A DNA stretch of 6,175 bases from Bacteroidales bacterium (lineage in GTDB: Bacteria > Bacteroidota > Bacteroidia > Bacteroidales > UBA1402), in assembly GCA_012511135.1 (NCBI GenBank), contig JAAZGQ010000453.1, positions 1 to 6,175 of the forward strand. Direction: 5' to 3'. Shown one piece after another: positions 1 to 6,017 of the stretch; the stretch's first letter is position 1; every line of letters begins with the position of its first letter. The notes beneath the pieces are model-generated. The model was given only the letters and a program-made list of their open reading frames with translations, searched no databases and was not told the origin of the DNA. A program made the translations under genes and the position numbers.

Positions 1-400
1 GTACGGACAATCACTGATTATCGATCAGTACGATAAAGCTTTGGGCGAAAGACATAAAACTGCTCCCGCAAAACTGAACAAAAGAAGCCTGCTCAAGGGC
101 CTGGTTGTCTGCCATCAATCTATTTTGGTACGCAGAAAGCTGGCTCCCGAATATGATCTGCAATACCGCATCTCGGCCGACTACGACTGGGTCTGCAAAG
201 TCCTGTCCCTGTCAGGACAAAACACTTATATCGATCACTATATTTCCCGTTTTATGGTGTCGGGACTTTCTGCCAGACAACGTAAAAAATCCTTGCAGGA
301 ACGTTTTCGCATCATGCGCAGACACTTTGGAATTGTCGCCACCCTGGGAGCCCATTTTTTACTGGCTCTACGCTATCCCTTTACCCGAAAATACAACTAA
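1..400 (+). CDS. Family 2 glycosyltransferase, 3' part only (5' end off the window)
   Basis: The frame is open from the left edge (first full codon at position 2) to the TAA at 398-400, giving about 132 residues of a longer protein. It looks like the C-terminal half of a WcaA/WcaE-type GT2 enzyme, usually about 250 residues, which moves a sugar from a nucleotide donor onto a lipid-linked or surface glycan at the cytoplasmic face of the inner membrane. Signs are the block GLVVCHQSILVRR and the following SADYDW (near visible residues 34-60), the conserved acceptor-side region of these enzymes, and a basic C-terminal tail (RRHFG, RYPFTRKYN). The nucleotide-binding half with the DxD motif lies outside the window, so donor and acceptor cannot be judged. 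A TTG at 41 could be taken as a start, but coding clearly continues upstream. The methyltransferase start codon follows after one base, so the two are probably co-transcribed. Family confidence is good; exact function is unknown. Confidence 0.82.
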   Translation, partial: YGQSLIIDQYDKALGERHKTAPAKLNKRSLLKGLVVCHQSILVRRKLAPEYDLQYRISADYDWVCKVLSLSGQNTYIDHYISRFMVSGLSARQRKKSLQERFRIMRRHFGIVATLGAHFLLALRYPFTRKYN

Positions 401-401
401 G

Positions 402-1184
402 ATGAAAAAAATAATTGGCTTCGTTACGACCCATATCCCCCGTCAATGGCTGATTCGTTTCAGTTATATATTCAGCTTTCTGATCAGGCCTTTCTACCTG
501 GGTAACAAGGTGGAATGTCCTGTGTGTGAAAGCCGCTTCAGAAAATTTTTACCCTACGGTTATGGCGACAGTGCCGACAACAGGCTTTGTCCCAAATGCT
601 TATCCCTGGAAAGACATCGCCTCTTGTGGCTCTACCTAAAACAAAAAACGCCTTTTTTTGAAGCCACACTCAAGGTTTTGCATTTTGCTCCCGAGCAAGC
701 CTTTCTGAAGCGCTTCAAGGCTTTGAAAAACCTGGACTATACCACTGCCGACCTGGATTCACCTATTGCCGATCTCAGGCTGGATCTCTGCGACATTGCC
801 TTGCCCGCCAACAGCTATGATGTCCTGCTCTGCAATCATGTGTTGGAGCATGTACCCGATCTGGACAAGGCCCTTTCCGAAATCAAACGGGTGCTTAAAC
901 CCGGAGGCTGGGCCATTTTGCTGGTTCCCCTCAATATGAATGTCAAGAGCTTTGGAGATCCTTCCGTGACTGAGCCCGAAGAACGTCGGCGCCTTTACGG
1001 CCAATACGACCATGTTCGTCAATTTGGAAAAGATTATCCCGATATATTAAGAAAAGCCGGTTTTCTGGTGACAGAAGACCGACTTTTCTTCGAATTAAGT
1101 GCTCAAGAAAGAGAGCGACAACGCCTGGCCAGAGCAGGCGAGGAAATTATTTATCGTTGCGATAAATCACTTTCCCCTTCATAG
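402..1184 (+). CDS. SAM-dependent methyltransferase with N-terminal zinc-ribbon-like module
   Basis: This is a 260-residue class I (Rossmann, Methyltransf_11-like) methyltransferase. I chose the ATG at 402, one base after the upstream glycosyltransferase stop. The frame is open further 5', but that part lies in the wrong frame of the glycosyltransferase and reads as non-protein. In order: a hydrophobic N-terminal stretch (about 16-33) that could touch the membrane; two CPxC knuckles (Cys39/Cys42 and Cys63/Cys66) suggesting a bound zinc; a degenerate SAM motif I, VLHFAPE (92-98), in place of GxGxG; TADLD (115-119); CDIALP (130-135); CNHVLEHVPDL (144-154); and RVLKPGG (163-169). The C-terminal YGQYDHVRQFG block is typical of a widespread family of uncharacterised methyltransferases. 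The substrate is not shown; the glycosyltransferase neighbour suggests a glycan or its precursor. The last 38 bp overlap the end of the convergent decarboxylase gene. Methyltransferase identity is confident, target unknown. Confidence 0.88.
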   Translation: MKKIIGFVTTHIPRQWLIRFSYIFSFLIRPFYLGNKVECPVCESRFRKFLPYGYGDSADNRLCPKCLSLERHRLLWLYLKQKTPFFEATLKVLHFAPEQAFLKRFKALKNLDYTTADLDSPIADLRLDLCDIALPANSYDVLLCNHVLEHVPDLDKALSEIKRVLKPGGWAILLVPLNMNVKSFGDPSVTEPEERRRLYGQYDHVRQFGKDYPDILRKAGFLVTEDRLFFELSAQERERQRLARAGEEIIYRCDKSLSPS

Positions 1185-2133
1185 CTTCTTCCTGAGCAGT
1201 ATTAATAATCGTCTCGAAATACTCTATAGTACGCATCAGGCCTTCCCTGAGCTGTATGCCCGGCTCCCAGTTGAGTATTTGTTTTGCTTTGTCAATGACG
1301 GGTTTACGCTGCATGGGATCGTCCGAAGCCGCTGCTTTGTACACGATGCCCGATTTGGTCCCCGTTAATTCTATTACCAATTCCGCCAACTGCTTAATAG
1401 TAAATTCCATAGGATTACCCAGATTGATCGGCCCGGTTACAGATTCATCGGTATTCATCATGGCAATCAGGCCGGCAACCAGATCATCGCAATAACAAAA
1501 ACTGCGGGTCTGCGATCCGTCTCCGTAAATAGTGATGTCTTGTCCCTTCAGGGCCTGAACAATGAAATTGGAAACCACCCTGCCGTCGTTGGGGTGCATT
1601 CTGGGACCGTAGGTATTGAAAATCCTGACCACCTTGATTCTGACTTTGTTTTGTCGGTGATAATCAAAAAACAAGGTTTCGGCGCAACGTTTACCTTCGT
1701 CGTAACAGGAACGAATACCAATGGGATTGACGTTTCCCCAGTATTCTTCGGGCTGGGGATGCACATAAGGATCTCCGTAGACTTCGCTGGTGGAAGCCTG
1801 TAAGACCTTGGCTTTTGTTCGTTTGGCCAGACCCAGCATATTGATGGCTCCCATGACAGAAGTCTGCACCGTTTTAATGGGATCGAACTGATAATGTATA
1901 GGCGAAGCCGGGCAAGCCAGATTGTAGATTTCGTCTACTTCTACATATACAGGCTTGGTAATGTCGTGCCGCAACAATTCAAAATAGGGATTGTCCAGCA
2001 AATGGACCACGTTCCGCTTGCAGCCGGTAAAATAGTTGTCCAGACAAATTACTTCGTTACCCCGGGCCAACAATTGATCACAAAGATGAGAACCCAAAAA
2101 TCCGGCTCCGCCGGTAACCAAAATTCTTTTCAT
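1147..2133 (-). CDS. uxs: UDP-glucuronate decarboxylase (UDP-xylose synthase), extended SDR family
   Basis: This 328-residue protein is predicted to convert UDP-glucuronate to UDP-xylose in the cytosol with bound NAD+, through a UDP-4-keto intermediate. The N-terminal Rossmann motif TGGAGFLGSH (7-16) and the acidic D32-N33 after the second strand bind NAD. The catalytic set is visible: STSEVYGDP (114-122) with Thr115, and Tyr144/Lys148 in SCYDEGKR. ARH-type landmarks of UXS enzymes follow (VRIFNTYGPRMHPNDGRVVSNF, of which RMHPNDGRVVSNF is the most diagnostic, then DGSQTRSFCY). The start at 2131-2133 puts the nucleotide-binding strand directly at the N-terminus, as is normal. Bacterial homologues are often about 310-320 residues; this one carries a charged tail after TIEYFETI, whose last codons overlap the convergent methyltransferase gene. 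The gene lies 6 bp after a GT2 gene on the same strand, so they are likely co-transcribed. Related SDRs (dTDP-glucose dehydratase, UDP-glucose epimerase) fit less well. No UDP-glucose dehydrogenase is in view to supply the substrate. Confidence 0.93.
   Translation of the reverse strand: MKRILVTGGAGFLGSHLCDQLLARGNEVICLDNYFTGCKRNVVHLLDNPYFELLRHDITKPVYVEVDEIYNLACPASPIHYQFDPIKTVQTSVMGAINMLGLAKRTKAKVLQASTSEVYGDPYVHPQPEEYWGNVNPIGIRSCYDEGKRCAETLFFDYHRQNKVRIKVVRIFNTYGPRMHPNDGRVVSNFIVQALKGQDITIYGDGSQTRSFCYCDDLVAGLIAMMNTDESVTGPINLGNPMEFTIKQLAELVIELTGTKSGIVYKAAASDDPMQRKPVIDKAKQILNWEPGIQLREGLMRTIEYFETIINTAQEEAMKGKVIYRNDK
1149..1167. repeat. Perfect 8-bp inverted repeat with 3-nt loop in a convergent gene overlap
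   Basis: ATTTATCG (1149-1156), loop TTG, CGATAAAT (1160-1167) is a perfect hairpin inside the 38-bp overlap of the methyltransferase and decarboxylase 3' ends. Because it is symmetric and centred at 1158, both genes read the same codon pattern from opposite strands: IYRCDK in the methyltransferase and IYRNDK in the decarboxylase. It could act as a weak bidirectional transcription end signal, but neither side has a convincing T run and the stem is AT-rich. The structure is certain; the function is not. Confidence 0.6.
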
Positions 2134-2139
2134 AATGTA

Positions 2140-3129
2140 TTATTTATACAATTCTTCTTGTGTTGATGAGAAAGCTTTTTTTGTTAATATTTCGCTGCCA
2201 AGCCCCAGGCCGTAGCCAAACAATTGTATGTAGGCGGCCAGTACCGAAAGCGCCGCAATACCTGCCTGCCTGTTTTTGAACAGAGAATCAAGAAACAGCG
2301 CAAGCATATACACCGGCAGGGGCAACAAAAACCAGGGATTCAGGAAAACCAGACTCAGTATGAGCAATAGTGCGTGGCCCAACACAAAAAACAGGGGCAG
2401 CAGATGCAATGCCTTCATTGAGCCCGGGTGCATACGTGATATGAGCACACGACCTTTGCCAAATGTATTCACCTGTTTGTAAAATCGCTTTAAATCTATT
2501 CTGCGTTTGTGATAAACAAAAGCATCTGAAAGCAAAGCTGTTCTAAATCCAGCTTTGCTGATTCGAATACTCAGATCGATGTCTTCTCCAACTATGTTCT
2601 TAAAACCGCCCACCTGAAGGAAAACCTCTTTTGAAATTCCCATGTTAAAGGAGCGCGGTGTAAAGGCAGCGCTCTTTTTGCTGCCTCCGCGTATACCGCC
2701 TGTTGTTAAAAAAGAGGTCATAGCATAATTGACAGCCTTTTGCATAGTCGAAAAATCACAGGCAGCACTGTCGGGTCCGCCAAAACAATCCAGGTAATGT
2801 TCTTGCAAATGAGTCCTGACTTTTTGTATGTAGTCGGGAGGCAAAATGCAATCGGAGTCAAAGATCAAATAATAATTACCCCGGGCCCTTTCCATGCCAT
2901 AATTCCGGCTTTCGCTTCTGCCCGAATTAGGCTTATATAAATAGTGTAATTGCAGTTTTTCGCTGTATTTGTGGCATACTGCTTCACAGCTCAGCGTGGA
3001 ACCGTCTTCCACAATCATAACTTCGAAATTCGAATCTGTCTGTCGGGACAAACTTTCCAGAAGTTCTCCAATTTCGTCGGGTCTGTTGTAAACCGGAACG
3101 ACGATGGATAACTGCAATTCTTTATTCAT
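2140..3129 (-). CDS. Membrane-anchored family 2 glycosyltransferase
   Basis: This 329-residue protein is a complete GT-A fold inverting glycosyltransferase. The N-terminal SIVVPVYNRPDEI (8-20) and EDGS (41-44) form the nucleotide-binding strand region, and DSD (91-93) is the metal-binding DxD motif. The acceptor side shows PRSFNMGISKEVF (158-170), with GGF and GEDIDLS after it; ED at 182-183 is the likely catalytic-base region. After a basic stretch (KRRIDLKRFYKQ) come two to three hydrophobic segments, about residues 240-285 and 290-315, which would hold the enzyme to the inner membrane with its catalytic domain in the cytosol. The donor sugar cannot be read from sequence. UDP-xylose is a candidate only because the decarboxylase gene follows 6 bp downstream. 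This form of GT2 with a C-terminal membrane anchor is common in Bacteroidota. The start ATG at 3127-3129 gives the usual short lead into the first strand. It is probably the first gene of a two-gene unit transcribed from the divergent region at 3130-3228. Confidence 0.9.
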   Translation of the reverse strand: MNKELQLSIVVPVYNRPDEIGELLESLSRQTDSNFEVMIVEDGSTLSCEAVCHKYSEKLQLHYLYKPNSGRSESRNYGMERARGNYYLIFDSDCILPPDYIQKVRTHLQEHYLDCFGGPDSAACDFSTMQKAVNYAMTSFLTTGGIRGGSKKSAAFTPRSFNMGISKEVFLQVGGFKNIVGEDIDLSIRISKAGFRTALLSDAFVYHKRRIDLKRFYKQVNTFGKGRVLISRMHPGSMKALHLLPLFFVLGHALLLILSLVFLNPWFLLPLPVYMLALFLDSLFKNRQAGIAALSVLAAYIQLFGYGLGLGSEILTKKAFSSTQEELYK

Positions 3130-3151
3130 GAATACTTAGGTAGATAATTTA

Positions 3152-3159
3152 CAAAAATA
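3152..3159 (-). promoter_or_regulatory. Putative Bacteroidota -7 promoter element for the GT2-decarboxylase unit
   Basis: On the minus strand this reads TATTTTTG, a full match to the Bacteroidota primary sigma-factor -7 consensus TAnnTTTG. It lies 22 bp before the glycosyltransferase start codon, so transcription would begin near 3147 with a leader of roughly 18 nt. A run of eight T (plus-strand A at 3162-3169) lies just upstream. I see no TTTG or TTG at the expected -33 distance, so this is a half-supported promoter based on one element and position. Confidence 0.4.
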
Positions 3160-3199
3160 GGAAAAAAAACAATCTTAGCGTTTATTCGTCTAAAATACG

Positions 3200-3207
3200 T
3201 ACATTCG
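3200..3207 (+). promoter_or_regulatory. Putative -7 promoter element for the flippase gene
   Basis: TACATTCG differs by one base from the Bacteroidota -7 consensus TAnnTTTG and lies 21 bp before the flippase ATG, the right place for a short-leader promoter. The -33 region is not convincing; TTAG at 3175-3178 is the nearest weak candidate, with a 21-nt spacer. It faces away from the minus-strand element at 3152-3159, so this 99-bp region would hold two back-to-back promoters. Evidence is one imperfect element plus position. Confidence 0.3.
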
Positions 3208-3228
3208 CAGCGGAATCATAGTGCATTT

Positions 3229-4755
3229 ATGGGCATAATCATCCGGCAAAGTGTTAAAGGAACTGTAGTGAGTTATGTGGGTGCAGCCATTGGCTTCATA
3301 ACCACCTTTTTTGTTCTCACCAATTTCCTTACTGCCGAAGAAATAGGATTGACACGTGTGTTGGTCGATGCTGCCACTGTTTTTGCCGGCTTGGCACAAT
3401 TGGGCACCACCTCATCGGCCATACGCTATTTCCCTTATTTCAAAGATGGCGAAAAAGATAAGGGTTTTTTCTTTTGGACCCTGGTTGTTCCTTTTGTCGG
3501 TTTTTTAATCTACAGCTTATTCTTTTGGCTGCTCAAAGAGCCTATTTCTGGGGTGTTTGCCAAAAACTCCTCTTTGTTTGTAGATTATTATGACTTTATT
3601 TTCCCGCTAGGTTTCTTTTTGCTCTACATGTCGGTTTTTGAGGTAAATTCCAATTTACTGCTCAGAATAGTTGTGCCGAAATTTATTCGGGAAATATTGG
3701 TCAGGGTACTCACACTTGCCAGCTATTTACTTTATGCCTTTGACCTTTTATCGCTGCACGGCTTTATTATTGCTTTTAGTTCGGTCTATGCCATAGCCAC
3801 CCTTCTGAATATTATTTATCTCTTCAGTCTTAAAAAAGTTTCCCTTAAACCGAATTTTAAATTCATAGGCAAGGCACTGGCCAAAGATTACCTGGTATAT
3901 ACCCTTTTTTTGATAGCCGGAGCCTTGGGAGGAGTGATTGCTCCCAGTATTAATTCTTTTTTTATCAGTGCCAAAATGGGGCTGAATTATGCCGGCATCT
4001 TTGCCATTGCAGGCTACATGACTTCGATTATCGAAATACCTTACCGCTCCCTGGGAACTATTGCCCAACCTCATATTTCGGAAGCAATCAAAGAGCAGGA
4101 TGTGGCGAGAGCCAATGTCTTATGCAAAAGCATCTCTTTGCATCAGTTGCTGGCCGGATTTTTTATCTTTCTGGCCATTTGGATCAATATTGATTTGATT
4201 TTTGAACTCTTGCCCAAAGGGGAAATTTATGTCGCCGGCAAATGGGTGGTATTTATCATGGGCTTGAGTAAATTGTTCAACTCTGCGTACAGTGTAGGAG
4301 TAACAGTGTTGCGTTATTCCAGGTATTTCTATATGTCCCTGATTTTTACTTTTATGTTTACTGCCATTGCCATAGTACTAAACAACAAACTGATTCCGTT
4401 ATGGGGCATAAACGGAGCGGCTTTAGCTTCTTTGGTTTCTTATGTCATTTATTATTTGGTACTCTTGGGGCTGGTACGCTGGAAGGTAAAAACATCTCCT
4501 TTTTCGTGGAAACAGCTGCAGGTTTTTCTGCTTGTCTGCTTTTTGTTCCTTTGTGACTGGCTGTGGACAGGAAGCCTGAGTGCACTCTTTCTTAAAATTC
4601 CACTTCCCGGTTTATATGCCAGAATTATAGAAGCAGTGACTAAAACTGTACTTATCCTGGGAACAGGCCTGGTTCTAACCTATGTATGGAACATCTCCGA
4701 AGAAGCCAACAGGCTCCTCAACAATATCCTAACCCGATTGCGACTGAAAAAATAA
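3229..4755 (+). CDS. Wzx/MATE-like polysaccharide (oligosaccharide) flippase
   Basis: This 508-residue, very hydrophobic protein fits the polysaccharide biosynthesis/Wzx branch of the MOP exporter superfamily, whose members flip lipid-linked sugars from the cytosolic to the periplasmic face of the inner membrane. I count about 12-14 hydrophobic segments, for example around residues 11-31, 83-102, 120-140, 155-175, 180-198, 218-238, 247-265, 305-325, 365-387, 393-415, 427-447 and 467-490. The N-terminal KGTVVSYVGAAIGF and the nearby GLTRVLVDAATVF and AIRYFPYFKDG are the usual first-helix and loop features of Bacteroidota flippases. The length is normal and the C-terminus is basic (TRLRLKK). 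The ATG at 3229 is the natural start; no Shine-Dalgarno sequence is seen. It appears to be transcribed alone, and its stop codon directly abuts the stop codon of the opposing waaA gene. There is no polymerase or ligase beside it, so its substrate (O-antigen unit, capsule unit or other lipid-linked glycan) is open. Confidence 0.88.
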   Translation: MGIIIRQSVKGTVVSYVGAAIGFITTFFVLTNFLTAEEIGLTRVLVDAATVFAGLAQLGTTSSAIRYFPYFKDGEKDKGFFFWTLVVPFVGFLIYSLFFWLLKEPISGVFAKNSSLFVDYYDFIFPLGFFLLYMSVFEVNSNLLLRIVVPKFIREILVRVLTLASYLLYAFDLLSLHGFIIAFSSVYAIATLLNIIYLFSLKKVSLKPNFKFIGKALAKDYLVYTLFLIAGALGGVIAPSINSFFISAKMGLNYAGIFAIAGYMTSIIEIPYRSLGTIAQPHISEAIKEQDVARANVLCKSISLHQLLAGFFIFLAIWINIDLIFELLPKGEIYVAGKWVVFIMGLSKLFNSAYSVGVTVLRYSRYFYMSLIFTFMFTAIAIVLNNKLIPLWGINGAALASLVSYVIYYLVLLGLVRWKVKTSPFSWKQLQVFLLVCFLFLCDWLWTGSLSALFLKIPLPGLYARIIEAVTKTVLILGTGLVLTYVWNISEEANRLLNNILTRLRLKK

Positions 4756-5988
4756 TCAGGCCTTAAACAAATCCCTATTCAAGACCTCAAGTATTCTGGC
4801 TGTTCCTCCGGCTTTTTCCTTTACATAAGCTCCGGCTTTTTCCCCGGCTTGGGCTAAAGCTTTGTTGCTGGCCAAAAAGTTATCCAGCTTATCCTCCAAT
4901 TCATTTTGAGAATTTATACAAAAGGCGGCTCCGGCCTTTTTCAATGCTTGTGCTTCTTCAAACCTGGCATGATTAGGACCAAACAAAACCGGGATACTGT
5001 ATACGGCAGCCTCCAGAATATTGTGTATTCCGGCTCCAAAACCACCTCCGATATATGCTGCCTGTCCATAACGATACACCGAAGACAAGAGTCCGAAGCT
5101 GTCGATTATAATACAATCAAGTCTGGCTGCATCTTCGGCTTTCATTTTGGAATAGCGTGCATAGGGCCTGTTTAGCAAATTTTCTATCTCCCTTAGGTGA
5201 TTCTCGTCAATCTCGTGAGGAGCTATTATTAATTTCCATTCTGTCTGAGTATTAACATAAGGGATTATAATTTTTTCGTCTTCGGGCCAGGTACTGCCGG
5301 CAACCAAAACCATGGCATCGCGGGCAAACTCTTTGATTAATTCTTGTTCGGGAGCCTGAGCTGCGATATCCATTACCCGGTCGCACCGGGTGTCACCGGT
5401 AATATATACCTTGTTGCTCAGAGCAACAGATTTCAGTAAAGCCTTTGAACCTTCGTTTTGAACAAAAAAAGCACTAAAATGCCTCAGCAGTTTGCGGTAA
5501 AAACCTCCCCAAGGCTTAAAAAACAACTGATTCTTGCGAAATATGCCCGAAACCAAATATACAGGAATGTCCCTTTTGTTTAATTCTTTCAGATAATTGG
5601 GCCAAAACTCATACTTGATAAAAAAGGCGGCCTTAGGTTGTACCAAGCTAATAAAACGTTTCACATTGCAGCGGGTATCAAAAGGCAGGTAGCAAACCAC
5701 ATCGGCTCCCCTGTAGTTTTTTTGTACTTCATAGCCAGAGGGTGAATAAAAACTCAACAATATTGAATATTGAGGATGTGAACGGGCAATGGCTTCCATC
5801 AAAGGGCGTCCCTGCTCAAATTCGCCCAGCGAAGAAGCATGAAGCCAAAGATAATCCTTCTCCGGATTCAGAACAGTCAGAATTGACCAGCTGTTTCGCT
5901 GGCCTTCGATTATTTTCCGGGCTTTTTTGTGAAAAAGGGCAACTATGTGAAACAAGGCCACATATACCCAAAAAAAGAGGCGATACAT
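4756..5988 (-). CDS. waaA: 3-deoxy-D-manno-octulosonic acid (Kdo) transferase
   Basis: This 410-residue protein (WaaA, also KdtA) is a GT30 enzyme that transfers Kdo from CMP-Kdo to the lipid A precursor, the first step of LPS inner-core assembly, at the cytosolic face of the inner membrane. Residues 3-19 are a hydrophobic N-terminal anchor. WLHASSLGEFEQG (48-60) carries Glu56, matching the family's catalytic base. FIKYEFWPN (123-131), GDTRCDRV (198-205), GSTWPEDE (231-238) and APHE (256-259) are family landmarks. The CMP-Kdo-binding end is GGGFGAGIHNILEAA (314-328) with Asn323 and Glu326, followed by VLFGPNH. Length is normal and all key residues are present. Whether it adds one or two Kdo units cannot be told from sequence. 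It starts 29 bp after the gltX stop on the same strand, so the two are probably co-transcribed from a promoter beyond the right edge. Its end touches the convergent flippase gene. Confidence 0.96.
   Translation of the reverse strand: MYRLFFWVYVALFHIVALFHKKARKIIEGQRNSWSILTVLNPEKDYLWLHASSLGEFEQGRPLMEAIARSHPQYSILLSFYSPSGYEVQKNYRGADVVCYLPFDTRCNVKRFISLVQPKAAFFIKYEFWPNYLKELNKRDIPVYLVSGIFRKNQLFFKPWGGFYRKLLRHFSAFFVQNEGSKALLKSVALSNKVYITGDTRCDRVMDIAAQAPEQELIKEFARDAMVLVAGSTWPEDEKIIIPYVNTQTEWKLIIAPHEIDENHLREIENLLNRPYARYSKMKAEDAARLDCIIIDSFGLLSSVYRYGQAAYIGGGFGAGIHNILEAAVYSIPVLFGPNHARFEEAQALKKAGAAFCINSQNELEDKLDNFLASNKALAQAGEKAGAYVKEKAGGTARILEVLNRDLFKA
5372..5403 (-). repeat. Intragenic GC-rich inverted repeat with alternative pairing, within waaA
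   Basis: ACCCGGT (5375-5381), loop CGC, ACCGGGT (5385-5391) forms a perfect 7-bp hairpin. A third segment, ACCGGTAAT (5395-5403), could instead pair with ATTACCCGGT (5372-5381) with one bulged base. The three segments sit on the codons for the conserved GDTRCDRV block of WaaA, where protein constraint alone may create the pattern. It is recorded as visible structure, with no claimed role. Confidence 0.35.
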
Positions 5989-6017
5989 AGAATTAGATTT
6001 ATAAAAAAGACTAAACT

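Noticed and set aside
105..401. Upstream extension of the methyltransferase reading frame, which would give a 359-residue protein.
   Set aside because: This part overlaps the glycosyltransferase gene in another frame, reads as unstructured non-family sequence, and the family-like protein begins at the ATG at 402 directly after the glycosyltransferase stop.
1099..2166. Several plus-strand open frames of about 80-90 codons opposite the decarboxylase gene.
   Set aside because: They are antisense shadows of a well-supported gene, with no recognisable domains, no promoter-like context and biased, low-quality translations.
3748..4074. A 108-codon minus-strand open frame inside the flippase gene.
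   Set aside because: It is the antisense shadow of membrane-protein codons; the plus-strand flippase is complete and clearly coding.
4744..4760. Possible terminator CTGA-AAAAATAA-TCAG at the flippase/waaA junction.
   Set aside because: The stem is only 4 bp with an 8-nt AT loop and no following T run on either strand, too weak to call.
4806..4942. Direct DNA repeat CTCCGGCTTTTTCC at 4806-4819 and 4830-4843, with a near copy at 4929-4942.
   Set aside because: All copies encode Ala/Gly-Lys-Glu helix turns (EKAG, KKAG) of WaaA in frame on the minus strand. Similar codons for similar helix residues explain the match without a repeat element.
5989..6017. Possible separate promoter for waaA in the gap after gltX.
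   Set aside because: The 29-bp gap is AT-rich but has no TAnnTTTG match on the minus strand, so co-transcription with gltX is the simpler reading.
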